Origin: Glycomyces harbinensis
Lineage (GTDB): Bacteria; Actinomycetota; Actinomycetes; Mycobacteriales; Micromonosporaceae
DNA length: 64,000 bases
NCBI RefSeq assembly: GCF_900101745.1
Contig: NZ_FNAD01000003.1
Span: 124,001 to 188,000 of the forward strand
Direction: 5' to 3'
Each line of letters opens with the position of its first letter. Position 1 is the stretch's first letter. Made by a program: the position numbers and the translations under genes. Positions 40,715 to 49,933 of the stretch are shown here, piece by piece. Below the pieces are notes generated by a model. The model was not told the origin of the DNA and ran no database searches. It was given only the letters and a program-made list of their open reading frames with translations.

Positions 40715-41698
40715 ATGGCGAGCATGTCCGCTTCCAACTCCAAGATGCTCATGCTGTTCTCCGGGCGCGCTTATCCGGAACTGGCGGAGGAGATCGGCAA
40801 GCACCTCGGGGTCGCGCCGACCCCGATGAGCGCCTACTCGTTCGCGAACGGGGAGCTCTTCGTCCGGTACCAGGAGTCCGTCCGCGGCTGCGACGCCTTC
40901 GTCGTCCAGTCCATGCCCGCGCCGATCAACGAGTGGGTCATGGAGACCCTCATCATGATCGACGCGCTCAAGCGCGGCTCCGCCAAGCGCATCACCGTCG
41001 TGCTCCCGTTCTACCCCTACGCCCGGCAGGACAAGAAGCACCGCGGCCGCGAGCCCATCTCCGCGCGCCTCATGGCCGACCTGCTCAAGACCGCCGGCGC
41101 CGACCGCATCCTCACCGTCGACCTCCACACCGCCCAGATCCAGGGCTTCTTCGACGGCCCCGTCGACCACCTCTTCGCCATGGGCATCCTCGCCCGCTAC
41201 GTCGAGGAGAAGTACGCCGACCGCCCGATGGCCATCGTCTCGCCCGACACCGGGCGCGTGCGCCTCGCCGAGCGCTGGTCCGACCGCCTCGGCGGCTGCC
41301 CGATCGCCTTCGTGCACAAGACCCGCGACCCGCTCAAGCCCAACCAGGTCGTCGCGCACAAGGTCGTCGGCGACGTCGAAGGGCGCACCTGCCTGCTCAT
41401 CGACGACATGATCGACACCGCGGGCACCATATGCTCCGCGGCCGAGATGCTCCACGAGTCCGGCGTCGAGGACATCGTCATCGCCTCCACGCACGCGATC
41501 ATGTCCGGCCCCGCCGTCGAGCGCCTCGCCGCCGCCCCCGTCAGCGAAGTCATCGTGACCAACACCCTGCCGCTCCCCAAGGAGGCGCAGGACCTCGACA
41601 AGATCACCACCCTCTCCATCGCGCCGCTCGTCGCGAAGGCCATCTGGGAGGTCTTCAACGACGGGTCCGTCACGACCCTGTTCGGCGGCCTCTCTTAG
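40715..41698 (+). CDS. prs: ribose-phosphate pyrophosphokinase
   Basis: A 327-residue enzyme forming PRPP from ribose-5-phosphate and ATP. Diagnostic: SFANGELFVRYQESVRG, FYPYARQDKKHRGREPISA, TVDLHTAQIQGFFDGPVDHL and the PRPP loop LLIDDMIDTAGTI. Length is normal. glmU-prs-rplY-pth is the common actinobacterial order. Start ATG 40715, with a second in-frame ATG three codons later. Confidence 0.95.
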   Translation: MASMSASNSKMLMLFSGRAYPELAEEIGKHLGVAPTPMSAYSFANGELFVRYQESVRGCDAFVVQSMPAPINEWVMETLIMIDALKRGSAKRITVVLPFYPYARQDKKHRGREPISARLMADLLKTAGADRILTVDLHTAQIQGFFDGPVDHLFAMGILARYVEEKYADRPMAIVSPDTGRVRLAERWSDRLGGCPIAFVHKTRDPLKPNQVVAHKVVGDVEGRTCLLIDDMIDTAGTICSAAEMLHESGVEDIVIASTHAIMSGPAVERLAAAPVSEVIVTNTLPLPKEAQDLDKITTLSIAPLVAKAIWEVFNDGSVTTLFGGLS

Positions 41699-41924
41699 GA
41701 CCTGACCCCCGGGACTGGCCTTTGTCACATATCGATGCCCGTGTCAAGCCCGATCCGACGCGCGTAGTACTCTGGTGGGGTTGCCGACGGCGAGGGTGTC
41801 CTCCAGAGGGCGCCGTAATCGACGCAAAGGCGTAGGTCTTTTCAGGGCTGCCGTGCCCTTCTGAATGCCGACGTGAGCGTCGAGCGCCGCATGAAATGTT
41901 GCTAAAAAACAGGGGAGTATTTCC

Positions 41925-42518
41925 GTGTCCGAAGTTCGTATCAGCGCAGAGCCCCGCACTGACTTCGGGAAGGGCGGTGCCCGCCGTACGCGCAGGGCTG
42001 GAAAAGTTCCCGCGGTGGTCTACGGCCACGGCGAGAAGCCGAGCCACATCTCCCTTCCCGCGCTCGACCTCGCAGCCGCCATCCGCAAGGGCGGCGCGAA
42101 CCAGCTCATCAGCGTAGAGGTGTCCGACGGTTCCCGCGTCCTGGTGATCCCCAAGGACATCCAGCGCGACCCGATCCGCGACGACATCGTCCACGCGGAC
42201 CTCATCATCGTCAAGAGCGGCGAGACCATCACCACCGACATCCCGATCTCCTTCGTCGGCGAGGCGGAGAAGGGCGGCCTGGTCGTCCACGAGCTCAACA
42301 CCCTCTCCGTCGAGGCCGAGGCCACGCACATCCCCGAGTCCATCGAGGTGAGCATCGAGGGCCTGGCCATCGGCTCGCAGCGCTACGTGCGCGAGATCGA
42401 GGTCCCCGAGGGCATCGTCGTCCTCACCGACGGCGACCAGGTCCTGGCCGCCGTCAGCGAGCCGCGCGGCGAGGTCGAGGACGAAGAGGGCGAGTCCGAG
42501 GGCGAAGCCGCCGAGTAG
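41925..42518 (+). CDS. rplY: ribosomal protein bL25 (CTC/TL5 form)
   Basis: A 197-residue 5S rRNA-binding protein. The L25 domain (about 1-95) begins SEVRISAEPRTDFGKGGARRTRRAGKVPAVVYG; the C-terminal TL5/CTC domain follows (VGEAEKGGLVVHELNTLSVEAEATHIPESIEV). It ends in an acidic tail (EDEEGESEGEAAE). GTG 41925 with GGGGAG upstream. An imperfect hairpin in the leader (about 41842-41866) might be an rRNA-mimic control site, unproven. Confidence 0.93.
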   Translation: MSEVRISAEPRTDFGKGGARRTRRAGKVPAVVYGHGEKPSHISLPALDLAAAIRKGGANQLISVEVSDGSRVLVIPKDIQRDPIRDDIVHADLIIVKSGETITTDIPISFVGEAEKGGLVVHELNTLSVEAEATHIPESIEVSIEGLAIGSQRYVREIEVPEGIVVLTDGDQVLAAVSEPRGEVEDEEGESEGEAAE

Positions 42519-42532
42519 GATCGGAACAAGAC

Positions 42533-43123
42533 ATGACCGACACCCCGACGCTCGTGGCAGGCCTGGGCAACCCCGGGCCGAAATACGCCGCGAACCGCCA
42601 CAATGTCGGTTTCATGGTCGTCGACGCGCTCGCGAAGCGCATCGGCGGTCGTTTCGCCGTGGCCCGCAAGGCCCGCGCCGAAGTCTGCGAGGCCCGCCTG
42701 GGGGTAGGCGGGCCTCGCGTCATCCTCGTCAAGCCCATGACGTTCATGAACCTCTCCGGCGAGTCCGTCGGGCCGCTCGCCCAGTACTTCGGGATCCCGC
42801 CCGAATCGGTGATCGCCGTCCACGACGAGCTCGACATCCCCTTCGGCCAGATCCGCATCAAGCGCGGCGGCGGCGAAGGCGGCCACAACGGCCTGCGCTC
42901 CCTCACGAAGGTCCTGGGCACCAAGGACTACGCCCGGGTCCGCTTCGGCGTCGGGCGACCGCCCGGCCGCCAGGACGCCGCCGACTACGTCCTCAAGGAC
43001 TTCGCGAAAGCCGAACGGCCCGAAGTCGACCTCAACATCGAACTGGCCGCCGACGCGGTCGAGGCGATCATCGAGAAGGGCTTCGTGATGGCGCAGAACG
43101 TCATCAACGCCCCCACCGAATAG
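42533..43123 (+). CDS. pth: peptidyl-tRNA hydrolase
   Basis: A 196-residue enzyme freeing tRNA from prematurely released peptidyl-tRNA. VAGLGNPGPKYAANRHNVGF holds the catalytic His; KPMTFMNLSGESV, HDELDIPFG (catalytic Asp), KRGGGEGGHNGLRS and FGVGRPP are all present. Begins 14 bp after rplY, so probably cotranscribed. Confidence 0.95.
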   Translation: MTDTPTLVAGLGNPGPKYAANRHNVGFMVVDALAKRIGGRFAVARKARAEVCEARLGVGGPRVILVKPMTFMNLSGESVGPLAQYFGIPPESVIAVHDELDIPFGQIRIKRGGGEGGHNGLRSLTKVLGTKDYARVRFGVGRPPGRQDAADYVLKDFAKAERPEVDLNIELAADAVEAIIEKGFVMAQNVINAPTE

Positions 43124-43179
43124 TCCGCCGCTCTTCTCTTCCGCCGCAAGTCCTTCGCACGGTTCCACGACAGTGGACC

Positions 43180-44763
43180 GTGCTTCGTGCACTCCGCAGC
43201 GTGACAAACCCGTCACCCATTGTCCATTCGATCGTTAGATCGGTTGTGACAGCGGTCGAGACAGCACCAGTAGCGCCGGGATTCCAGACGAGCGGACCGG
43301 CCGCCCCCGAGCGGGGTCGCGTCTACTCCATCACTCCCCAAGGGACTCGGCCCTATGCCGGGCCGCCCGCCTGGCAGCGCAAGTACTTCGCCGGGATCAT
43401 CGGCTCCGACATCGCCGGCGGACTCCTCGGCGCGGGCCTGGCGTTCCTGGCCCGCTTCGGACACCTCGACCAGCACAGCCGCGTCTACGCGCTGGCGCTC
43501 ATCGCGCTGCCGGCCGTGTGGGTCGCCGTACTCGGGCTCTCGCGGGCCTTCGAGAAGCGGTACCTGTTCGTGGGCACCGAGGAGTACCAGCGCGTCGTGC
43601 ACGCCGCGGTCGCGCTCACCGCGGCGGTGGCGATCATCTCCTACGGACTCGAACTGCCGACCTCGCGCGTGTTCGTCCTCATCGCGATCCCCACGGCCGC
43701 ATCGGTCTCCATCGTCGCGCGCTTCGCGTGGCGCAAGTGGCTGCACGGGATGCGCAAGGGCGGGCGCTGCATGAAGCGCGTGGTCCTGGTGGGCCACGAG
43801 AGCTCCGTGGCCGCGCTGATCGTGCAGCTGCGCCGCGAGCACTACCACGGCCTCAAGGTCGTCGCGGCCTGTCTGCCGACCGAGCGGCCCCAAGGCGCCC
43901 TGCTGGACTTCGACACCCGCGTGCGCGGCAGCTTCGACCGCATCGGCGCGGCCGTCACCGCCGAGCGCGCCGACACCGTGATCGTCCTGTCCTGCCCCGA
44001 GATCGACGGCACCGCCCTGCGGCGCCTGGCCTGGAAGCTCGAACGCAGCGAGGTCGACCTCATCGTCGCCTCCGCGCTCGTCGACGTCGCCGGCGACCGC
44101 ACCACCATCCGGCCCGTCGACGGCCTGCCGATGCTCCACCTCGACCACGCCCGGCTCACCGGCGTGCGCCGCATCGCGAAGGAGGTCGTCGACCGGGTCG
44201 GCGCCGCCGCGCTCCTGCTGGCGCTCTCGCCGCTGCTGCTCGGGGCGGCCCTGCTCATCCGCGGCACCTCGGCCGGACCGGCCCTGTTCAAGCAGGAGCG
44301 CATCGGCAAGGACGGCGAGCCGTTCACCATCTGGAAGTTCCGCACCATGCACCTGGACGCCGAACGCCGCCTCGCCGCCATCGCGCACCTCAACGAGGGC
44401 GACGGCGTCCTGTTCAAGATGAAGGACGACCCGCGCATCACCGGCGTCGGAAAGTACCTGCGCCGCTTCTCGATCGACGAGTTCCCGCAGCTGGTCAACG
44501 TGCTGCGCGGCGACATGAGCCTGGTCGGCCCACGCCCGCCGCTCGCGGTCGAGGTCGCCGCCTACGAGAGCGACATGCGCCGCCGCCTCGCCGTCAAGCC
44601 CGGCATGACCGGCCTGTGGCAGGTCTCGGGCCGCTCGGACCTGCCGTGGGAGGAGGCCGTGCGCCTCGACCTGCGCTACGTCGAGCACTGGAACCTGTCG
44701 CTCGACTTCGTGATCCTGCTGCGCACGGTGTCGGCGATCCTCCGGCCCAACGGGGCCTACTGA
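43180..44763 (+). CDS. polyprenyl-phosphate sugar-1-phosphate transferase (exopolysaccharide initiation)
   Basis: A 527-residue (at most) integral membrane enzyme. Four or five N-terminal helices, a middle CoA-binding-like soluble domain ([14 protein letters not shown]..., [10 protein letters not shown]), another helix (about 343-365), and the catalytic bacterial-sugar-transferase domain: [57 protein letters not shown] and [16 protein letters not shown]. It transfers a sugar phosphate to undecaprenyl phosphate to start a surface glycan. GTG codons at 43180, 43201 and 43246 are possible starts; none has a clear ribosome site. No other glycan genes are adjacent. Confidence 0.88.
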   Translation: MLRALRSVTNPSPIVHSIVRSVVTAVETAPVAPGFQTSGPAAPERGRVYSITPQGTRPYAGPPAWQRKYFAGIIGSDIAGGLLGAGLAFLARFGHLDQHSRVYALALIALPAVWVAVLGLSRAFEKRYLFVGTEEYQRVVHAAVALTAAVAIISYGLELPTSRVFVLIAIPTAASVSIVARFAWRKWLHGMRKGGRCMKRVVLVGHESSVAALIVQLRREHYHGLKVVAACLPTERPQGALLDFDTRVRGSFDRIGAAVTAERADTVIVLSCPEIDGTALRRLAWKLERSEVDLIVASALVDVAGDRTTIRPVDGLPMLHLDHARLTGVRRIAKEVVDRVGAAALLLALSPLLLGAALLIRGTSAGPALFKQERIGKDGEPFTIWKFRTMHLDAERRLAAIAHLNEGDGVLFKMKDDPRITGVGKYLRRFSIDEFPQLVNVLRGDMSLVGPRPPLAVEVAAYESDMRRRLAVKPGMTGLWQVSGRSDLPWEEAVRLDLRYVEHWNLSLDFVILLRTVSAILRPNGAY

Positions 44764-44779
44764 GGCCGCGGCCGTCCCC

Positions 44780-44923
44780 CGGGGTCGGGTGCGCCGCGTC
44801 GGCGGCGCCCCCGGATCAACGATGACGCGAAGGTCCGACAATTCGCGCGGCTCCGGCCCACGAGGCCGGGTGTGTCGCGGTGGAGACGCCCCCGGCTTCA
44901 ACGATGCCCCGGGGGTCAGACAG
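44780..44923 (+). repeat. two direct ~62-bp repeats related to the dispersed thi repeat
   Basis: Copies at 44780-44841 and 44861-44923, 81 bp apart. Both run CG.GG.CGGGTG...GCGCCCCCGG..TCAACGATG...GGTC.GACA (central base of GCGCCC varies). The right 38 bp of the first copy (44804-44841) match the right 38 bp of the thiD-thiC repeats in landmarks and exact length. No gene is visible in this spacer. Confidence 0.75.
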
Positions 44924-45025
44924 TGGAAGGTGCGCATGACATCGAACTCGGGAGTCGCTCCCATTTTGCGGGATGGCGCCGCTCAACATTTGGACGGCGT
45001 AGGGCCGCAGCGTAGACTGACCGGC

Positions 45026-45850
45026 ATGCATCCGACCCCCGACTCCGCGTCCTCGATCGGAGTCCCCACCGCCACGTCCGCGGCCGCCTCGGCCTTCGAC
45101 GTCGGTCTGGCCGCCGAGCTCGCGGCCGGTGCGGGGGAGCTGCTCGTCAAGCTGCGGGCCGAACTCGGCTTCGCCGACCGGCGCGCCCTCAAGGACGCCG
45201 GGGACCGGCTGGCCGACGACTACCTGCTCGGGCGCCTCGCCGCCGAGCGGCCCGGCGACGCCGTCCTCTCCGAGGAGGGCAAGGGCGAGCAGGGCCGCGT
45301 CGGCACCGAGCGCCTCGGCGCCGACCGCGTCTGGATCATCGACCCGCTCGACGGCACCCGCGAGTTCTCCGAGGAGGGCCGCGACGACTGGGCCGTGCAC
45401 GTCGCCCTGTGGCAGCGGGGCCTGGGCCTCACCGCCGCGGCCGTCGCACTCCCCGCCGAGGGCGTGACCCTGCGCAGCGACCTCCTGTACGACGTCCCCG
45501 AAGCCCGGTCCGCACCGCCGCGGATCGCGGTCTCCCGCACCCGGCCCCCCGCCGAGGCGACGGCCGCAGCGGCCGCGCTCGGCGCCGAACTCGTGCCCAT
45601 GGGCTCGGCCGGCGCCAAGGTCATGGCCGTGGTCGCCGGTACCGTGGACGCCTACGTGCACTCCGGCGGGCAGTTCGAGTGGGACTCGGCCGCCCCCGTC
45701 GGGGTGGCCCTCGCCTCGGACTGGCACGCCAGCCGGATCGACGGCAGCCCGCTGCGGTACAACAACGCCGACCCGTATCTGCCGGACCTGCTGGTCTGTC
45801 GCCCGGATCTGGCCGAGCCGCTGCTGGACGCGATCCGCGGCACGCACTGA
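45026..45850 (+). CDS. cysQ: CysQ-like 3'(2'),5'-bisphosphate nucleotidase
   Basis: A 274-residue inositol-monophosphatase-fold enzyme. Metal ligands: SEEG (about residues 75-78), [11 protein letters not shown] (about 101-111) and EWDSAAP near residue 220. Placement directly before cysD-cysN supports a role in removing PAP/PAPS rather than inositol phosphate. ATG 45026 is chosen because upstream codons belong to the repeat region. It lies 75 bp before cysD. Confidence 0.85.
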   Translation: MHPTPDSASSIGVPTATSAAASAFDVGLAAELAAGAGELLVKLRAELGFADRRALKDAGDRLADDYLLGRLAAERPGDAVLSEEGKGEQGRVGTERLGADRVWIIDPLDGTREFSEEGRDDWAVHVALWQRGLGLTAAAVALPAEGVTLRSDLLYDVPEARSAPPRIAVSRTRPPAEATAAAAALGAELVPMGSAGAKVMAVVAGTVDAYVHSGGQFEWDSAAPVGVALASDWHASRIDGSPLRYNNADPYLPDLLVCRPDLAEPLLDAIRGTH

Positions 45851-45925
45851 CCACCGGTCCGAAGCCGGACCGCGATTACGAACCGCTACCCCGAACGGGG
45901 TCGACCTGAGAGGAGCTTTGCGCCG

Positions 45926-46828
45926 GTGAGCGACTACCGCATCAGTCATCTGGCCGCATTGGAGGCCGAGGCGATCTTCATCTTCCGTGAAGTCGCGGCC
46001 ACCTGTCAGCGCCCCGTGCTCCTCTTCTCCGGCGGCAAGGACAGCATCGTCATGCTGCACCTGGCGCAGAAGGCCTTCGCGCCGGCGCCGATCCCGTTCC
46101 CGGTCATGCACGTCGACACCGGCCAGAACTTCGCCGAGGTCATCGAGTACCGCGACAACCGCGTGGCCGAGACCGGGGTGCAGCTCATCGTCGCCTCCGT
46201 CCAGGACGCGATCGACCGCGGCATGGTCACCGAGCCGCCGGACGGCACCCGCAACCGCATCCAGACGCCGGTGCTCCTGGAGGCGGCCGAGAAGTACCAG
46301 TTCGACGCCCTCTTCGGCGGCGCCCGCCGCGACGAGGAGAAGGCCCGCGCCAAGGAGCGCGTGTTCTCCTTCCGCGACGACTTCGGCCAGTGGGACCCCA
46401 AGAACCAGCGGCCCGAGCTGTGGAACCTGTACAACGGCCGGGTCCACCCCGGCGAGCAGATCCGCGTGTTCCCGCTGTCGAACTGGACCGAGCTCGACGT
46501 GTGGCGCTACATCGGCTCCGAGGACATCCCGCTGCCCGAGGTGTACTTCGCCTCCGAGCGCGAGGTCGTGGACCGCGGCGGGATGCTCTACGCCGTCAAC
46601 GAGTTCATCAAGGTGCGCGAGGGCGAGCGGGTCTTCAAGGAGACCGTCCGCTACCGCACCGTCGGCGACGCGAACCTGACCGCCGGCGTGCGGTCGGAGG
46701 CGTCCACGATCGCCGAGATCATCGCCGAGGTCGAGGTCAGCCGCATCACCGAGCGCGGCGCGACGCGCGGCGACGACAAGACGTCCGAGGCCGCGATGGA
46801 AGACCGCAAACGGGAAGGCTACTTCTGA
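45926..46828 (+). CDS. cysD: sulfate adenylyltransferase subunit 2
   Basis: A 300-residue PP-loop ATP pyrophosphatase subunit that adenylates sulfate to APS. The PP-motif is FSGGKDSIVMLHLA (about 33-46); FPVMHVDTGQNF, GGARRDEEKARAKERVFSFRD and PLSNWTELDVWRYI are diagnostic. GTG 45926 with GAGAGGAG upstream. Overlaps cysN by TGATG. Whether sulfate goes on via APS or PAPS reductase is not decided here: no cysC or cysH in the window. Confidence 0.95.
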   Translation: MSDYRISHLAALEAEAIFIFREVAATCQRPVLLFSGGKDSIVMLHLAQKAFAPAPIPFPVMHVDTGQNFAEVIEYRDNRVAETGVQLIVASVQDAIDRGMVTEPPDGTRNRIQTPVLLEAAEKYQFDALFGGARRDEEKARAKERVFSFRDDFGQWDPKNQRPELWNLYNGRVHPGEQIRVFPLSNWTELDVWRYIGSEDIPLPEVYFASEREVVDRGGMLYAVNEFIKVREGERVFKETVRYRTVGDANLTAGVRSEASTIAEIIAEVEVSRITERGATRGDDKTSEAAMEDRKREGYF

Positions 46829-48105
46829 TGACGGACACCATGTCGCCCCGCGAGGACACGCACGAGCTGCTGCGCTTCGCCACGGCCGGTTCGGTGGACG
46901 ACGGCAAGTCGACCCTCATCGGGCGCCTCCTGTTCGACTCCAAGGCGCTCTTCGACGACCAGTGGGACGCCGTCGAGGCCGTCAGCGCCGGCCGCGGCGA
47001 CGAGTACACCGACCTCGCCCTGCTGACCGACGGGCTCCGCTCGGAGCGCGAGCAGGGCATCACGATCGACGTCGCGTACCGGTACTTCTCCACGCCCGAG
47101 CGCAAGTTCATCATCGCGGACACGCCCGGGCACATCCAGTACACGCGCAACATGGTCACCGGCGCCTCGACCGCCGACCTGGCGCTGATCCTCGTCGACG
47201 CCCGCAAGGGCCTGGTCGAGCAGTCGCGGCGCCACGCGTTCCTGTGCTCGCTGCTGCGGGTGCCGCACATGGTCCTGTGCGTCAACAAGATGGACCTCGT
47301 CGACTACGACGAGGCGGTCTTCAAGAAGATCGAGAACGAGTTCAAGGCGTTCGCGACCAAGCTCGAAGTGCCCGACCTGACCGTCATCCCGATCTCGGCG
47401 CTCAAGGGCGACAACGTCGTCAACCGCTCCGAGAACATGCCGTGGTTCCAGGGCACGAGCCTGCTCCACCACCTGGAGAAGGTCCACATCGCCTCGGACC
47501 GCAACCTCGTGGACGTGCGCTTCCCGGTCCAGCACGTGATCCGGCCGCACTCCAGCGACAACCACGACTACCGCGGCTACGCGGGCCAGATCGCCTCGGG
47601 CGTCATGAAGCCCGGCGACGAGATCACCGTGCTGCCCAGCGGGTTCACCTCGCGCATCGCCTCGATCGAGACCGCCGACGGTCCGCTCGAGGAGGCCTTC
47701 CCGCCCTTGAGCGTGACGGTGCGCCTGGAGGACGAGCTGGACGTCTCCCGCGGCGACATGCTGTGCCGCCCCGGGAACCAGCCGCGCGTCTCGCAGGACA
47801 TCGAGGCGATGGTCTGCTGGATGGACGAGGCCCGGCCGCTGCGGGTGCGCGGCAAGTACGCCGTCAAGCACACCACCAGCGACGTCCGCGCGATCGTCAA
47901 GGACGTGCAGTACCAGCTGGACGTCAACACGCTCCACCGCGACGAGACCGTCAACGAACTGGGGCTCAACGAGATCGGGCGCGTCACCCTGCGCACCACC
48001 AAGCCGCTCCTGTGCGACGACTACCGCCGCAACAGGGCCACCGGGGGCTTCATCATCATCGACGAGGCCGACAACCGCACCGTGGGCGCCGGCATCATCG
48101 TCTAA
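46828..48105 (+). CDS. cysN: sulfate adenylyltransferase subunit 1 (GTPase)
   Basis: A 425-residue EF-Tu-like GTPase that drives APS formation. G motifs: GSVDDGKSTLIGRLL (G1), GITIDVAYRYF (G2), ADTPGH (G3), NKMD (G4), SAL (G5). Two beta-barrel domains follow. There is no C-terminal APS-kinase domain, so it is CysN alone rather than a CysNC fusion. Coupled to cysD by a one-base overlap; a terminator follows. Confidence 0.95.
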   Translation: MTDTMSPREDTHELLRFATAGSVDDGKSTLIGRLLFDSKALFDDQWDAVEAVSAGRGDEYTDLALLTDGLRSEREQGITIDVAYRYFSTPERKFIIADTPGHIQYTRNMVTGASTADLALILVDARKGLVEQSRRHAFLCSLLRVPHMVLCVNKMDLVDYDEAVFKKIENEFKAFATKLEVPDLTVIPISALKGDNVVNRSENMPWFQGTSLLHHLEKVHIASDRNLVDVRFPVQHVIRPHSSDNHDYRGYAGQIASGVMKPGDEITVLPSGFTSRIASIETADGPLEEAFPPLSVTVRLEDELDVSRGDMLCRPGNQPRVSQDIEAMVCWMDEARPLRVRGKYAVKHTTSDVRAIVKDVQYQLDVNTLHRDETVNELGLNEIGRVTLRTTKPLLCDDYRRNRATGGFIIIDEADNRTVGAGIIV

Positions 48106-48121
48106 GCAACGCAAGCAGAGC

Positions 48122-48154
48122 GAGGGCCCCGACCGCACCGCGGCCGGGGCCCTC
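48122..48154. terminator. hairpin after cysN, shared with the convergent gene
   Basis: GAGGGCCCCG (48122-48131) with CGGGGCCCTC (48145-48154), perfect 10-bp stem, 17 bp past the cysN stop and five bases before the end of the minus-strand gene. Confidence 0.75.
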
Positions 48155-48158
48155 CCCG

Positions 48159-48509
48159 CTATGTCGACTCCTGCTCCTCGTACGCCCGGCGCACCCGCAC
48201 CGGCGCCTTGAGGAGCCACGCGTCCTCGATGAGCTCTTCCAGGCGTTCGGGGACGACCTTGTCCAAGTCCACCAGGATCATCGGGTAGCCGTCGTAGTGC
48301 GCGGTCGTGTAGTACGCCGGGTCCTTGGAGGCCAGCAGCGCGGCCTTCTCTCCCGGATCGCACACGATCGCAAGGCCCCCTTCGGCCTCGGTGCGCAGCC
48401 GCGCGAAGAACTTGCCCTTGACCTTGAGCGACGGCGACTGCCAGCTGGTGGTCTCCTCCACCTCAGGGAACCGCTTCGCGATCTGTACGACTTCTTCCCA
48501 GGTCGGCAT
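48159..48509 (-). CDS. MmcQ/YjbR family protein
   Basis: A 116-residue single-domain protein. Pattern PTWEEVVQIAKRFPEVEETTSW, LKVKGKFFARL, TAHYDGYPMILVDLD and a C-terminal helix LEELIEDAWLLKAP is typical of the YjbR fold, a CyaY-like alpha/beta domain thought to bind DNA or small ligands; function not settled. ATG 48509 has GAGAGGGG six bases upstream; ATG 48515 is two codons longer. Convergent with cysN. Confidence 0.8.
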   Translation of the reverse strand: MPTWEEVVQIAKRFPEVEETTSWQSPSLKVKGKFFARLRTEAEGGLAIVCDPGEKAALLASKDPAYYTTAHYDGYPMILVDLDKVVPERLEELIEDAWLLKAPVRVRRAYEEQEST

Positions 48510-48565
48510 GCCCATCCCCTCTCGTCCCCTCCATCGTCCCGCGAGGGTGCGACAAACGGGTGAAC

Positions 48566-49216
48566 TCAGGGATTGATCCAGTTGCCGATGGAGATGAGGC
48601 TGGCCGCGGAGGCGCCCAGGACCGCGGTCGCGACCACGGCCGCCGCGAGGAGGCGCAGGGGCGTCTGGGTCCAGTCCGGGCCCATCTGGCGGCGCATGGC
48701 CGGCATCGAACCGGTGCCCGGCTCCGGCTGCGGCGCCTCGACCGCGTCGGGGATCTCCTCCGGCTTGGGGCGCATGAACGACGCCGTCGGCAGCAGTTGC
48801 GTGTCGCCGGACGTGCCGCCGTCCAAGCGGACGTGGTCGATCTGGACCGAGACCGGTCCGACCGACCCGCGCAGGCCGTCGCCGACCCGCGCGAACTGCG
48901 CCGTGTCGTCGCGCCTGACGGGCGGCTGCGGGCCGGAGCGCGGCGGCGACTCCTGCATGCGCGGCGCCGAGCCCTCGCGCCCGACGCGCGGCACCGACCA
49001 CTCGGCACCGGGCGGCTCGCTCGCCTGCCGCGGCTCGGAGGTCTCCCAGCTGTAGCGGTACCGCGAGCGCGATTCCTGCCGCGGCGGCTCGGCGACCGTG
49101 TCGACCTGCACCGTGCGGAGCTCGTCGGTGCTCTGGCCGTTCCCGACCCGGGGGAGCTCCCCGGTGGTCGGGTGCGACGGGTCGCCGTAGCGCGGCCCCC
49201 ACTCGTCGTGGCTCAC
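48566..49216 (-). CDS. membrane protein with long disordered cytoplasmic region, unknown
   Basis: A 216-residue protein. Residues 1-185 are Pro/Arg/Glu/Ser-rich and probably disordered, with one more regular segment (VGPVSVQIDHVRLDGGTSGDTQLLPTAS). One C-terminal transmembrane helix (about 189-210) ends at GNWINP. No family recognised. GTG 49216 with AGGGA nine bases upstream. It begins ten bases after the DUF305 stop, so it is probably in that operon. Confidence 0.6.
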   Translation of the reverse strand: MSHDEWGPRYGDPSHPTTGELPRVGNGQSTDELRTVQVDTVAEPPRQESRSRYRYSWETSEPRQASEPPGAEWSVPRVGREGSAPRMQESPPRSGPQPPVRRDDTAQFARVGDGLRGSVGPVSVQIDHVRLDGGTSGDTQLLPTASFMRPKPEEIPDAVEAPQPEPGTGSMPAMRRQMGPDWTQTPLRLLAAAVVATAVLGASAASLISIGNWINP

Positions 49217-49226
49217 AGCGGGTTCC

Positions 49227-49847
49227 CTACTCCTCGACCGCGGAAAGGATGTTGTCGAGGTGGCCTTGGAGGTTGGTGATGTCGGACTGCTGCACGGCGA
49301 CCGTGCGCTGCGCCGCGTCGACCACGAGGTCGTTGTCGCTGCGCTCGAGCGCGATCTTGGCCATGTCGATGCCGCCGATGTGGTGGGCGATCATCAGCTC
49401 CGCGAACATGATGTCCGCGTCGGACCCGGTGAGGGTCTTGAACTCCGCCATCTGCTCGTCGGTGGCCATGCCGGGCATGAGGCCGCCGCTGGACTCCGAG
49501 TCGTGGGCGTGCTCCTCACCCGCCCACGCCATCGGGTCGCCGCTGGAGAGCCGGACGTCCCAGTCGCGCAGCCACGAGCGGTACATGCCGATCTCGGCGC
49601 TCTGCGACGTGGCGATGTCGTACGCGATCGCCGTCATCGCCGCGTCCGAGCCGTTCTGCCACTCGTACATGGCCATCTCGACGGCCTGCTGGTGGTGGGT
49701 CTGCATGTCCCGCGCGAACCCGGCCTCGACCGAGTCGTTGCCGGGGGCGGCGGTGCTCGCCGCCCAGCCGACCGCGACGCCGGCGGCGAGCATGAGCACC
49801 GCGGTGATCGCGATCAGCACTGCGGGCCTGCGCCACAAGCGGCTCAT
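49227..49847 (-). CDS. DUF305 family exported protein
   Basis: A 206-residue protein with an N-terminal signal/anchor helix (about 8-30) and a DUF305 four-helix (ferritin-like) domain made of two repeats, each with a His pair: FARDMQTHHQQAVEMA and FAELMIAHHIGGIDMA. Known: DUF305 proteins are exported and often metal-linked (copper in some contexts); no activity is proven. ATG 49847 with GAGAGGA. It follows the DUF3105 gene by 86 bp on the same strand, a common pairing. Confidence 0.85.
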   Translation of the reverse strand: MSRLWRRPAVLIAITAVLMLAAGVAVGWAASTAAPGNDSVEAGFARDMQTHHQQAVEMAMYEWQNGSDAAMTAIAYDIATSQSAEIGMYRSWLRDWDVRLSSGDPMAWAGEEHAHDSESSGGLMPGMATDEQMAEFKTLTGSDADIMFAELMIAHHIGGIDMAKIALERSDNDLVVDAAQRTVAVQQSDITNLQGHLDNILSAVEE

Positions 49848-49933
49848 TCGTCGTCCTCTCTCGGCGGGCGCTCCCCGAAGCGCCCGCGCTTCCCGTATGC
49901 CTAACGAGTGCGAACCCGAAAGGTTCGCCGCCG

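Noticed and set aside
41699-41924. Riboswitch or rRNA-mimic in front of rplY
   Set aside because: Only an imperfect hairpin is visible; no known riboswitch consensus.
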